Part shown: positions 18,108 through 25,991 of the stretch, piece after piece
How the letters are laid out: every line of letters starts with the position of its first letter
Numbering within the stretch: the first letter of the stretch is position 1
DNA from: Enterocloster clostridioformis
Lineage (GTDB): Bacteria > Bacillota > Clostridia > Lachnospirales > Lachnospiraceae
Assembly: GCF_020297485.1 (NCBI RefSeq)
Contig: NZ_JAIWZC010000001.1
Coordinates: 620,001-684,000 of the forward strand
Direction: 5' to 3'
Length of the DNA stretch: 64,000 bases
Notes under the pieces: model-generated
Database searches by the model: none
Told to the model about the DNA's origin: nothing
Seen by the model: the letters and a program-made list of their open reading frames with translations, nothing else
Translations under genes and position numbers: made by a program

Positions 18108-18638
18108 ATGAAGAATGAAAACAACACAGTCATAGATACTGTATTAGGTGATATAACGAAGATAACCGGAATGGATGCAATCGTCAATGCGGCCAACTCA
18201 TCCCTCCTTGGAGGAGGAGGGGTGGACGGGGCAATCCACAGGGCCGCGGGAAAGGAACTGCTGCATGAATGCCGGCTGTTGGGCGGCTGTAAGACAGGAC
18301 AGGCCAAGATTACAAATGCCTACAACATGGACTGCCGGTACATCATCCACACCGTGGGTCCTGTGTGGAACGGCGGGATATGCGGTGAGCAGGAGAAGCT
18401 TTCTTCCTGCTACTGGAATTCCCTTTTGCTGGCCCTGGAAAATGGAGTGAAGCGGATTGCGTTTCCCTCTGTCTCCACCGGCATATACCATTTTCCGGTG
18501 GAGCTGGCAGCAGAAACCGCCATAGGAACTGCCAGGAAATTTGTGGCGGAGCATCCGGGTGAACTGGAACATGTTCTGTGGGTTCTCTTTGACGCCAGGA
18601 CAAAACTGGTGTATGATACTGTTTTGAGGAAACTGTGA
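18108..18638 (+). CDS. Macro-domain O-acetyl-ADP-ribose deacetylase (YmdB/MacroD-like)
   Basis: A single 176-residue macro domain. GDITKITGMDAIVNAANSSL with the conserved asparagines and GGGGVDGAIHRAAG (catalytic Asp region) are hallmarks of the MacroD/YmdB branch, which hydrolyses O-acetyl-ADP-ribose and mono-ADP-ribosyl-Asp/Glu; PSVSTGIYHFP is the phosphate loop. CAGAGGAGGCCAGCT precedes the ATG. It differs clearly from the TARG1-like macro protein at 14473, so the two are not a recent duplication. Confidence 0.92.
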   Translation: MKNENNTVIDTVLGDITKITGMDAIVNAANSSLLGGGGVDGAIHRAAGKELLHECRLLGGCKTGQAKITNAYNMDCRYIIHTVGPVWNGGICGEQEKLSSCYWNSLLLALENGVKRIAFPSVSTGIYHFPVELAAETAIGTARKFVAEHPGELEHVLWVLFDARTKLVYDTVLRKL

Positions 18639-18676
18639 CTTTCCGTTACAGTCGTGTCTCCGGAAGGAGGATCCAT

Positions 18677-18766
18677 ATGGGACAGACGGAACGATTGATA
18701 GTGCTGGTATTTATTGTAGCCGCCCTGCTGTTCGCCGGAATCTGGGACAGGCATCACCGCAGGTAA
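18677..18766 (+). CDS. Very small single-pass membrane protein (29 aa)
   Basis: ATG with a near-perfect ribosome binding site (GGAAGGAGGATCCAT) opens MGQTERLIVLVFIVAALLFA, a membrane helix, ending in the basic tail WDRHHRR. It lies between the macro protein and the exonuclease, 38 bp and 51 bp from them, so it is probably co-transcribed. Function unknown. Confidence 0.55.
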   Translation: MGQTERLIVLVFIVAALLFAGIWDRHHRR

Positions 18767-18817
18767 GGATAATGACCCAAGCAATGACAGAATACGTAAG
18801 AAAGAGATGGAATCAGA

Positions 18818-19897
18818 ATGTCAGAAAGAAAATTCGTGATTGTTGACGGCTCATCCCTGCTGTCAACCTGTTATTATGCAGTGTTACCCAGGGAAATCAT
18901 GTTCGCCAAGACCGACGAGGAGAAGGAAAAGCATTACGGAAAAATTCTCCACGCGTCGGACGGGACTTATACCAACGGCATCATGGGGGTACTGAAGGCC
19001 GTGGCTTCCCTGCTGAAAAAGCAGCAGCCGGCCTACATGGCATTTGTGTTTGACAAGACAAGGGATACCTTCCGCAGGGAACTGTATCCTGATTATAAGG
19101 GTACCAGAAGCAGGACGCCGGAGCCTCTTAAGCAGCAATTTGTGCTGATTGAACGGATTCTGGAGGAAGCAGGCTTTAAAGTGCTCTACAGCGGCCGGTA
19201 TGAGGCGGATGACTATGCGGGAAGCCTTGTCCATAAATTCAGGGAGCAGGTACCCGTGGTGGTGATGACCAAGGACCATGATTATCTGCAGCTTGTGAGT
19301 GATGCGTACAATGTAAGGGCCTGGATGGTCCAGGCCAGACAGGAGAAGGCGGAGGAGCTTTACGACAAGTATTACGGGCTTTACGGCCTGGATAAGGCAT
19401 CGGTGAACCTGCCGGAAAAGACCTTTGAGTTTACGGCTGAGACCGTGTATTCCGAGGAAGGGGTGTGGCCGGAGCAGATTACGGACCTGAAGGGAATCCA
19501 GGGAGACACCTCGGATAATATTCCGGGAGTCAGGGGCGTTGCCAGCGCGGCCCCTCTTTTGCTGGGAGAATACGGCACCGTGGAGAATATTTATGAGGTG
19601 ATACATGAGGCGGAGCAGGATAAGAAAGAGCTTAAGGAGCTGCAGGACTTCTGGAAGAACAGCCTGGGAATCAGCCGTTCTCCCTACAAATCCCTGACCA
19701 AGACAGGGAAGGAGGGGGAACTGTGCGGGGAAGCCGCCGCCAGGCTGTCTAAGGAATTGGCCACCATTAAGACAGACATACCTCTGGACCTTGAACTGGA
19801 GGATTTTTCCGTGTCCTTCTGCAAGGAGGATGTGCTTAGGGAGTGGTGCGGGAAGCTGGATATTAAGATTGCTTCTGTGTTTGGGAAAAGTGAATAG
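18818..19897 (+). CDS. Stand-alone 5'-3' exonuclease / flap endonuclease (PIN-like, PolA N-terminal family)
   Basis: A 359-residue protein homologous to the 5' nuclease part of DNA polymerase I but without polymerase. The metal-binding acidic residues are visible in FVIVDGSSLL (N-terminus), FVFDKTRDTFRRELYPDYKG, YEADDYAGSL and MTKDHDYLQL, and the helix-3-turn-helix segment LKGIQGDTSDNIPGVRGV. An insertion near residues 25-50 (MFAKTDEEKEKHYGK) and another near 195-215 make it longer than the minimal domain. It would process flaps or RNA primers beside PolA (34178). It ends at a strong terminator into which a group IIC intron is inserted. Confidence 0.9.
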   Translation: MSERKFVIVDGSSLLSTCYYAVLPREIMFAKTDEEKEKHYGKILHASDGTYTNGIMGVLKAVASLLKKQQPAYMAFVFDKTRDTFRRELYPDYKGTRSRTPEPLKQQFVLIERILEEAGFKVLYSGRYEADDYAGSLVHKFREQVPVVVMTKDHDYLQLVSDAYNVRAWMVQARQEKAEELYDKYYGLYGLDKASVNLPEKTFEFTAETVYSEEGVWPEQITDLKGIQGDTSDNIPGVRGVASAAPLLLGEYGTVENIYEVIHEAEQDKKELKELQDFWKNSLGISRSPYKSLTKTGKEGELCGEAAARLSKELATIKTDIPLDLELEDFSVSFCKEDVLREWCGKLDIKIASVFGKSE

Positions 19898-19908
19898 GGA
19901 AAGCGCAG

Positions 19909-19952
19909 CAGCGGGACCGGATGATATGCATTCCGGTCCCGCTGTTTTGTTT
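19909..19952 (+). terminator. Terminator of the exonuclease gene, target of intron 1
   Basis: A 13-bp stem (19909-19921 with 19932-19944) followed by TTTTGTTT. The group II intron begins inside the T tract, which is the known target preference of class C introns. Confidence 0.88.
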
Positions 19953-20428
19953 GCCCAGCATGGGCGTTTTCTAATGGGTGAAAGTCCCAAGTGCGCGTAG
20001 GCAACAACGAAGCACATAGCCGAACAGCAAGGGTGTCCGCCGTGAGACGGAATCTGAAAGAAGCTGTAAGCAAACCTCTGACCTGACGGACAGGAACCGC
20101 ATATAAGGCTCGGAAATACGGATAAGGTGGCAAAAGGCACTGAAGTCCAAAAGGTTGCCGGAAGTACGAGTAAATGCGGCAGGTACATGGAGGAAAAGAA
20201 CACGCACCTTAACTGGGGAGGTCTCACAGGCGGTCTCATTAGCCGTAGTAACAACGAATTGTGAGAAGTCAGCAGAAGCCATAGTAGTGAGGAAGTTCCT
20301 GTAATGGGGACGGAGCGAAGGGCTGAACAATCAATCAGTTGAAGTACGTTCCACTTCGTAGCCGGAGCATACGCCTGTCGATGACTTCAAAGGCGGCAAA
20401 GGCAAAAGGGGCAGAAAGGAAACAACGC

Positions 20429-21679
20429 ATGGACACAAGCAGTCTCATGGAGCAGATATTAAGCAGGGATAATCTAAATGCGGCGTATCTGCAAGTCGTA
20501 AGGAATAAAGGAGCGGCAGGCGTGGACGGGATGACCGTTGAAGAACTTGGCGCATATCTTTCGGAAAACGGCGAAAACATTAAGGAACAGTTGCGGACGA
20601 GGAAGTATAAGCCGAAGCCAGTCCGCAGGGTGGAGATACCCAAACCCGATGGTGGTACAAGAAATCTTGGAGTGCCAACAGCAGTAGACCGCTTTGTACA
20701 GCAGGCGGTGGCACAGGTGCTTACCCCGATATTTGAGGAGCAGTTTCACGACCACAGCTATGGATTCAGACCCAAGCGGTGTGCACAGCAGGCAGTCCTT
20801 AAAGCATTGGAAATGATGAATGACGGACACAACTGGATAGTGGATATCGACCTAGCGAAATTCTTTGACACAGTAGACCATGACAAGCTGATGACGATTT
20901 TCGGACGGACAATAAAGGACGGAGATGTCATATCGGTGGTAAGAAAGATTCTGGTCAGCGGCGTAATGATTGATGATGAGTATGAAGATACGGTAGTCGG
21001 CACACCGCAGGGTGGAAATATCTCGCCGCTGTTAGCAAATATCATGTTAAATGAGCTGGACAAAGAACTGGAAGCAAGGAGGCTGGATTTCGTCCGGTAT
21101 GCAGATGACCTTATTATAATGGTCGGGAGCAGACAGGCGGCAGAGCGGGTAATGAAGAGCGTGGCTCGGTTTATAGAGGAAAAGCTTGGACTGAAAGTGA
21201 ACGCGGAAAAGAGCAGGGTTGATAAACCAAAGGGCATTAAGTATCTGGGGTTTGGATTTTACTATGACTCATTTGCCAAAGGGTACAAAGCCAGACCACA
21301 CCCGAAAGCGGCAGCAAAGTTCAAGGCGCAGATGAAGAAATATACAAGCAGGAGCTGGGGAGTGGGCAATGGTTATAAAATTGGGAAACTCAACCGGCTT
21401 ATCCGAGGGTGGATAAATTATTTCAAAATCGGAAGCATGAAAAGGCTGTGCGCAAAAATGGACGGACAGATTCGGTATCGACTGCGCATGTGCATATGGA
21501 AACACTGGAAAACGCCAAAGAACAGGGAAAAGAATCTTATCAAACTTGGTCTGCCGCCAAATGCGGCACATGGCATTTCATATGCCAAAGGATATGCCAG
21601 AGTGTGCAGAAGCTGGAATCTCCACATTTGTATCAGTAAAGAGAGACTAGTACAGCATTGCTTAAATATCAGTGATTAA
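20429..21679 (+). CDS. Group IIC intron reverse transcriptase/maturase, C-terminus cut by IS insertion
   Basis: A 416-residue reading with RT blocks in order: NKGAAGVDGMTV, RRVEIPKPDGGTRNLGVPT, YGFRPKRCAQQA, DIDLAKFFDTVDH, GTPQGGNISPLLANIMLN, the catalytic FVRYADDLIIM and KYLGFGF, then the thumb/X domain ending in group-II-specific sequence. The ATG at 20429 has AGAAAGGAAAC upstream; a TTG at 20339 and an ATG at 20381 are in frame. After residue 407 the frame enters the IS630 inverted repeat, so about 20 native residues are replaced by nine foreign ones. The missing end survives at 23019-23080. No endonuclease domain, as expected for class C. Confidence 0.88.
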   Translation: MDTSSLMEQILSRDNLNAAYLQVVRNKGAAGVDGMTVEELGAYLSENGENIKEQLRTRKYKPKPVRRVEIPKPDGGTRNLGVPTAVDRFVQQAVAQVLTPIFEEQFHDHSYGFRPKRCAQQAVLKALEMMNDGHNWIVDIDLAKFFDTVDHDKLMTIFGRTIKDGDVISVVRKILVSGVMIDDEYEDTVVGTPQGGNISPLLANIMLNELDKELEARRLDFVRYADDLIIMVGSRQAAERVMKSVARFIEEKLGLKVNAEKSRVDKPKGIKYLGFGFYYDSFAKGYKARPHPKAAAKFKAQMKKYTSRSWGVGNGYKIGKLNRLIRGWINYFKIGSMKRLCAKMDGQIRYRLRMCIWKHWKTPKNREKNLIKLGLPPNAAHGISYAKGYARVCRSWNLHICISKERLVQHCLNISD

Positions 21680-22440
21680 ATTACTAATGGTATCCCGGCA
21701 TATGTCCACTTAAATGGGTGTGCTGTAAGATTGTATTGTTCAATAAAGCGCAGGATGCTTGCTTCCAGTTCTTCTATTGATAGGTAGCTTTTCCGCTTCA
21801 GCAGCTTCCGGTTAATGATGCCAAACCATATCTCAATCTGGTTCATCCAGGAACTGTGTTTCGGAGTATAGACAAAGCGGATCCGGTGGGAAGGGTCATG
21901 CAGGAAATCCGCTCGGCTTTCCATACTTTTAAGGATCCCTGTTTTCCCTTTTTTGCCCAGTTCCACGCCAAGGGCACAGGCTTCTGCCACAAAGCGGACA
22001 AGGGCTTCCGATTTATGGGTGTTTAGGCCATCGCATATAAATGTCCATGGGGCTTGCGGGTCTGTCCCTACCAATGCTTTCACGGCTTCCACAAAATCCT
22101 CTTCTGTGCGTGTGGAGTTTAAATACGGCATTTCCATACGGCCCGTTGCAACATCAAAGAACCCGATGAGGCTGGTCGTGCCATGGCGGATATACTCAAA
22201 CTCCATTTTGGCGCACTGGCCGGGTAATGGGAGCTTGTCAGGATATTTATGTTCCAGCGCTTGTACCCCGGTCATTTCATCCGTGGAAACAATGTGTGCA
22301 CCTTCCCGGCTTTGTTCCTGGGCACTCTGGTACAGGCCGCAGATTTCGTTTACTTTCCGCGCAAAAGATTCCGGGGCTTCCGTCTTTTCCGAAGAATGAA
22401 GCCAGTAACGGATTTTGTGGGGATGTAAATCTACCTCATT
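21676..22440 (-). CDS. IS630 transposase OrfB (DDE catalytic part, read by -1 frameshift)
   Basis: About 254 codons in the -1 frame relative to OrfA. The catalytic triad is visible: first D in HIVSTDEMTGVQ, second D in FICDGLNTHKSEAL, and E in HSSWMNQIEIWFG, followed by the IS630-typical tail. There is no ribosome binding site at the first in-frame ATG (22275), and the first catalytic D lies upstream of it, so translation must come from OrfA by frameshifting at 22440-22446. Confidence 0.88.
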   Translation of the reverse strand, partial: NEVDLHPHKIRYWLHSSEKTEAPESFARKVNEICGLYQSAQEQSREGAHIVSTDEMTGVQALEHKYPDKLPLPGQCAKMEFEYIRHGTTSLIGFFDVATGRMEMPYLNSTRTEEDFVEAVKALVGTDPQAPWTFICDGLNTHKSEALVRFVAEACALGVELGKKGKTGILKSMESRADFLHDPSHRIRFVYTPKHSSWMNQIEIWFGIINRKLLKRKSYLSIEELEASILRFIEQYNLTAHPFKWTYAGIPLVI

Positions 22441-22925
22441 TTTAAAAAACGGCTGACAGATTTCTCAGAAATCTGTTCAGCGATCCCCTGCTTTTTAATT
22501 TCTGCCACTAACAGCGGGAGACTCCACTGGCTTACTTCGTACCCAAAATCATTTGGGCTGCTGCAGGCAAGGTCGATGATCCGCATGATCTGGTCCGGCG
22601 TAAAAACAGACGGGGCACCGGGGCGTTTTTTATCGGACAGGACTGCCCGTATCTCATCTTCAAGCTTTTTCGGGTCGTCCATTTCAATCCTCCGCAAGGC
22701 TGGGAGCGCCGCGAGGAACCGACTGCGCCAGGTGGCAACATTATTATAATGAAGCCCGACCTGTGGTGCAATATTCTGGTTGAGTTCCCCCTGTGACGCA
22801 AGCAGGACAATGCTGGCTCTTTTGACCAGTCCTGACGGAAGGGAGCGGCTTTTTGAAAAAGCAGATAATATGTTTTTCATGGCATCAGATAAAACCGGGA
22901 TAGTATCAATTGTTTTCCTTCGCAT
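22431..22925 (-). CDS. IS630 transposase OrfA (DNA-binding part)
   Basis: About 164 residues with two helix-turn-helix regions: LVKRASIVLLASQGELNQN / VGLHYNNVATWRSRFLAAL and the second, DFGYEVSQWSLPLLVAEIKK. It stops at a TAG just after the slippery heptamer, yielding OrfA alone or the OrfAB fusion. The start at 22925 gives MRRKTIDTIPVLSD; a longer in-frame start at 22985 lies inside the IS end. The ribosome binding site is weak. Confidence 0.82.
   Translation of the reverse strand: MRRKTIDTIPVLSDAMKNILSAFSKSRSLPSGLVKRASIVLLASQGELNQNIAPQVGLHYNNVATWRSRFLAALPALRRIEMDDPKKLEDEIRAVLSDKKRPGAPSVFTPDQIMRIIDLACSSPNDFGYEVSQWSLPLLVAEIKKQGIAEQISEKSVSRFLKMR
22440..22446 (-). other. Programmed -1 ribosomal frameshift heptamer
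   Basis: On the minus strand the codons read CGT TTT TTA AAA ATG AGG TAG; T TTA AAA is a canonical X XXY YYZ slippery site. Shifting by -1 continues as AAT GAG GTA GAT into the full OrfB frame. Confidence 0.85.
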
Positions 22926-23018
22926 AATAACACATCCATTCTTTAGTGATAGAATTATTATGCACCGACTACAATAAAAAAGCAACGTCTATTCATTATT
23001 ATTTTGGCAATGCTGTAC

Positions 23019-23080
23019 TAGCTAAGTTTGGTCTTGTATCCATGGAAGACTACTACGCCGAAAAGGCTGTTACATGTTAA
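23019..23080 (+). pseudogene. Severed 3' end of the intron 1 reverse transcriptase
   Basis: Joined across the IS, the frame reads ...SKERL-AKFGLVSMEDYYAEKAVTC and stops at TAA 23078-23080, directly before domain V. This is the normal position of the maturase stop in such introns. Confidence 0.85.
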
Positions 23081-23087
23081 GTTGATT

Positions 23088-23165
23088 GAACCGCCGTATA
23101 CCGAACGGTACGTACGGTGGTGTGAGAGGTCGGAAGGCGAAATAATCGCCTTCCTCCTACTCGAT
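23088..23165 (+). ncRNA. Domain V/VI of group IIC intron 1
   Basis: The segment 23088-23122 (starts GAACCGCCGTATACCGAACG) is nearly the same as the domain V of intron 2 at 48432. It is followed by a GGAAGGCGA/TCGCCTTCC hairpin and the intron end CTACTCGAT. Confidence 0.85.
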
Positions 23166-23188
23166 TATGTGGCGATATGGCAGACGGA

Positions 23189-23938
23189 TTATTTGGGGCT
23201 TTCGTTAATTTCAAACTTGTTCATATCCCCACGGTAATGGGCATAGGCATAGTCAATTATGGTTCCGTCGCTGGTGGTGGAAATGTTATTGAAACAAAGC
23301 ATGGGACTGCCGGGCTTTACCTCCAGCAGCTTAACATCCTCAGGGGTGGCTGTCTCGGCGGAAACAATGGTGCGGGTGTTATCAATGCAGGTTTCCGGAC
23401 GTGACATAAAGAGATTATACAGTGAAACGTCCTTAAAGTCATGGCTCAGCACAAAGTGACAGAGGTTGTAGGGAAGGTAGTTCTGGATTGTCACCACAGG
23501 CGTTGCATCCGCAAAACGCCGTCTAAACAGGGAGATGACCTTGTTATTGGCTCCAAGACACAGAAGTTCCCTGATCCGATCGTCCGGCGTCATGACGGAC
23601 ATGTCTAACAGCTCTGTATGGGGTGTCTTGCCCAGCTCCTGGATTTGCTGGTGGAATGGTTCAAAGGACTTGATGAAGCTGGTCTTTTTATTAGGCTCCG
23701 TGACAAAGGTGCCTTTGCTGGTTTTCCTGACCAGGTAACCTTCATTTACCAGCTCTGAGATGGCCTGGCGCACCGTAAAACGACTGATGTTGTAGTGGCT
23801 CATGATTTCCATTTCAGTGGGGATGGTATCCCCTGTCTTTAAAGTTCCGTTCTCAATGTCTGTTTTGATGATATTTTTCAACTGGTAATAAAGGGGGATG
23901 GGCACATCTTTATTTATTTCTTTGGTAAACATGGTCAT
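23189..23938 (-). CDS. GntR-family (HutC/UTRA) transcriptional regulator of the sugar operon
   Basis: A 249-residue regulator. The winged HTH is at about residues 14-75 (PLYYQLKNIIKTDIENG, then GDTIPTEMEIMSHYNISRFT and VRQAISELVNEGYLVRKTSKG), and a UTRA effector-binding domain follows from about 85. AAAGGAT precedes the ATG. It is divergent from a sugar kinase operon with shared motifs in the 207-bp intergenic region, so it most likely represses itself and that operon until a sugar phosphate binds. Its 3' end lies 24 bp from the end of group IIC intron 1. Confidence 0.92.
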   Translation of the reverse strand: MTMFTKEINKDVPIPLYYQLKNIIKTDIENGTLKTGDTIPTEMEIMSHYNISRFTVRQAISELVNEGYLVRKTSKGTFVTEPNKKTSFIKSFEPFHQQIQELGKTPHTELLDMSVMTPDDRIRELLCLGANNKVISLFRRRFADATPVVTIQNYLPYNLCHFVLSHDFKDVSLYNLFMSRPETCIDNTRTIVSAETATPEDVKLLEVKPGSPMLCFNNISTTSDGTIIDYAYAHYRGDMNKFEINESPK

Positions 23939-23961
23939 AATTTAAAATCCTTTCAGTTTAG

Positions 23962-23977
23962 ATACATATGTATGTAC
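23962..23977. promoter_or_regulatory. Candidate GntR operator 1
   Basis: Contains the palindrome ATACATATGTAT (23962-23973) and the 12-mer ATATGTATGTAC (23966-23977) that recurs at 24099-24110. It lies just upstream of the regulator gene, as expected for autoregulation. Confidence 0.55.
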
Positions 23978-24071
23978 AAACGAAACATCAATTATATTGT
24001 AAAGCATGTTGTGGAAAATGCAAGGGAAAATTTGAAAAAATAACATTATATTATAATTTTACCATAAGTAC

Positions 24072-24100
24072 TTGACAAATACAATACATTGTGCAATTAT
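24072..24100 (+). promoter_or_regulatory. Promoter of the sugar kinase-aldolase-ABC operon
   Basis: A consensus TTGACA (24072-24077), 17-bp spacer and AATTAT (24095-24100); TTATAT two bases further is an alternative -10. Operator 2 starts at the -10 box. Confidence 0.65.
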
Positions 24101-24118
24101 ATGTATGTACGGACATAT
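24099..24118. promoter_or_regulatory. Candidate GntR operator 2
   Basis: ATATGT-N8-ACATAT inverted repeat covering the transcription start, sharing ATATGTATGTAC with operator 1. Its position suits repression of the operon. Confidence 0.6.
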
Positions 24119-24145
24119 GGATGAAGTAGGGGGGTGGTTTAAAAG

Positions 24146-25093
24146 GTGGTGCTTAGTTTTGGAATGATGGTGTGCGATACCCTTTTAAGGCCGGTGGACC
24201 GGGATGTATTAAGCAGGGACTGCACCATGATAGAGAAACCAGTACAGGCCTGCGGCGGGGACGCGCTTAACACAGCCATCGGACTGTCACGCCTGGGCAT
24301 TCCTGCCGTAATGGCGGGACGGGTGGGAGATGACCTGAATGGAAGGTTTATTCTGGACCAATGCAGGAAACTGGGAATTGATGTTTCCCATGTGGTAACG
24401 GATCCGGTTTATGCTACGGCATCCAGTTTTGCTCTGATTGAGGAAAATGGGGAGAGGCATTTCCTGTCAGATGTATCGATTTTTGACCAGGTGGATGACA
24501 GGGACCTGCCGGAGAAAGCCATTGAGAGAGCGGATATGGTCTACATCGGTTCTGCATGCAGCTTTAACCGGATGAACCAGGGAGGCCTTGCCAGGCTCCT
24601 GAGACGGGCCAAGGCACATGGCAGGATGACGGTCATGGATGCGGCCTTTAACCAGAGGGCAGTCTGCAATTGCTGGATGAATATGTTTAAGGAGGTCCTG
24701 CCCTATACAGATGTTTTTTTCCCAAGCTACGAGGAGGCATCGGCCATAACCGGATGCCGGGAGATCCCGGAAATCAGCAGCGCCCTTAAGCCTATGGGTC
24801 TTACATATTTTGGAATCAAGCTTGGTTCAAAGGGATGCTATGTCACGGATTTTTCCGAGGAGAGGTATATAGAATGTCCGAAAGGAATTCGGGCCGTGGA
24901 TACCACGGGGGCAGGAGATTCCTTTATGGCCGGGCTGATGGCCGGCCTGGTGAGCGGACTGTCATTTTTTGAAAGTGCGGGATTCGGATGTTCAGTTGCT
25001 TCCCGCAGTGTCCAACATATGGGGGCGGCCGGCGGCATACTGCCCTATGAAGACGAGTTGTATTTATACAATCACCATAAAAATCAAAAATAA
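24146..25093 (+). CDS. PfkB/ribokinase-family sugar kinase
   Basis: A 315-residue carbohydrate kinase. Both family signatures are present: GGDALNTAIGLSRLG with AGRVGDDLNGRF near the N-terminus and AVDTTGAGDSFMAGLMAGLV at about residues 250-269, the latter with the catalytic aspartate and anion hole. The start is uncertain: GTG at 24146 with AGGGGGG 12 bp upstream is used; an ATG at 24164 is possible. First gene of a six-gene operon, so it probably phosphorylates the imported sugar or its reduced form before aldol cleavage. Substrate unknown. Confidence 0.9.
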   Translation: MVLSFGMMVCDTLLRPVDRDVLSRDCTMIEKPVQACGGDALNTAIGLSRLGIPAVMAGRVGDDLNGRFILDQCRKLGIDVSHVVTDPVYATASSFALIEENGERHFLSDVSIFDQVDDRDLPEKAIERADMVYIGSACSFNRMNQGGLARLLRRAKAHGRMTVMDAAFNQRAVCNCWMNMFKEVLPYTDVFFPSYEEASAITGCREIPEISSALKPMGLTYFGIKLGSKGCYVTDFSEERYIECPKGIRAVDTTGAGDSFMAGLMAGLVSGLSFFESAGFGCSVASRSVQHMGAAGGILPYEDELYLYNHHKNQK

Positions 25094-25108
25094 AAGGAGA
25101 AAAGGCTT

Positions 25109-25966
25109 ATGAAATTATCGCCGATGAAAGACATTTTGGAGATGGCTGAGGAGAGGAACATTGCCTATGGTGCATATGTGACTGTATCCTATGAAACTGC
25201 TTTGGCAGCAATCCAGGCAGGTACGGAGTTGGATATTCCGGTAATCTTTATCACGGGTACGGACTGCTGCGATTTGATGGGCGGTTTTGAGGGGACTGTT
25301 GATACCGTTAAAAGAGCCATGAAGGCAGCTGGCTGTAACGTACCTGTTGCCCTTCATCTGGACCACTGCCGTACATATGAGGAATGCGTACAGGCCATAC
25401 AGGCCGGATACTCCTCTGTCATGATTGACGGCTCATCCCTGCCGTTTGAGGAGAACGTGGCCCTGACCAAAAAGGTAGTTGATTATGCCCACTGTTACGG
25501 AATTACGGTGGAAGGAGAGCTGGGCAAGCTGGTGGGAGAGGAAGGAAACTTTAAGGTGGAAGGTGACCCTGAATCTGCCCAGACAGACCCGGAGCAGGCA
25601 AGGAAATTTGTGGAGCGCACAGGCATTGACTGCATCGCTGTCAGCATCGGGACGCAGCACGGCGTATATGCGGCGGCTCCCCATCTGAACATTGAAAGGC
25701 TTAAAAAGATACACGATGTGGTGGACGTTCCTATTGTACTTCACGGCGGTTCGGGAACACCCAAGGAGCAGGTGCAGGAGGCAATCCGCAACGGCATCAG
25801 GAAAATCAATATTGCCACAGATGTATTGATTGCGGTTGCCAATTCCTTTGAGGATATGAAGCAGAAGCCGGACTTCAAGTATAACACGGGCATGTTTGTC
25901 AATTCACAGGCCTGCGCCAGAGAGTTCATTAAGGGGAAAATGAGAGAATTTGCACTGATGGATTAA
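25109..25966 (+). CDS. Class II (zinc) ketose-bisphosphate aldolase, KbaY/GatY/Fba-like
   Basis: A 285-residue aldolase. Zinc and catalytic residues are visible in VALHLDHCRTYEE (Asp-His), SVMIDGSSLPFEEN, GTQHGVYAAAP and IVLHGGSGTPKE, with the phosphate loop KINIATDVLIA. AAAAGGAG precedes the ATG. Next to a PfkB kinase it should cleave a phosphorylated ketose to dihydroxyacetone phosphate plus an aldehyde. Fructose-, tagatose- or a rarer sugar bisphosphate cannot be told apart here; the dedicated operon argues against glycolytic Fba. Confidence 0.92.
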   Translation: MKLSPMKDILEMAEERNIAYGAYVTVSYETALAAIQAGTELDIPVIFITGTDCCDLMGGFEGTVDTVKRAMKAAGCNVPVALHLDHCRTYEECVQAIQAGYSSVMIDGSSLPFEENVALTKKVVDYAHCYGITVEGELGKLVGEEGNFKVEGDPESAQTDPEQARKFVERTGIDCIAVSIGTQHGVYAAAPHLNIERLKKIHDVVDVPIVLHGGSGTPKEQVQEAIRNGIRKINIATDVLIAVANSFEDMKQKPDFKYNTGMFVNSQACAREFIKGKMREFALMD

Positions 25967-25991
25967 TATATCAAAAAGGAGAAGAAGACTT

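Larger units (their letters stand above)
21650..23018 (-). mobile_element. IS630-family insertion sequence, 1369 bp
   Basis: The element is bounded by 12-bp perfect inverted repeats (GTACAGCATTGC at 21650-21661 and its complement at 23007-23018) and flanked by TA dinucleotides at 21648-21649 and 23019-23020, the hallmark target duplication of IS630/mariner elements. Removing it with one TA rejoins the reverse transcriptase frame exactly. It encodes a two-frame DDE transposase on the minus strand. Confidence 0.93.
19949..23165 (+). mobile_element. Group IIC intron 1, interrupted by an IS630-type element
   Basis: The 5' end (GTTTGCCCAGCATGGGCG...) and domain I segments (GGGTGAAAGTCCC, GCAAGGGTGTCCG, GGAATCTGAAAGAAGC, GGGGAGGTCTCACA, GAAGTCAGCAGAAG) match the class C intron pattern I know from Bacillus/Oceanobacillus. 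A reverse transcriptase is encoded in domain IV, and domain V/VI lies at 23088-23165, ending CTCGAT. Removing the 1369-bp IS and one copy of its TA gives about 1.85 kb, like intron 2. The insertion in domain IV may leave ribozyme folding possible but cuts the maturase C-terminus. Confidence 0.88.

Noticed and set aside
18884..20254. 456-residue minus-strand frame opposite the exonuclease and intron 1
   Set aside because: Composition is that of an antisense shadow, it crosses a terminator and the intron 5' ribozyme, and shows no recognisable domain.
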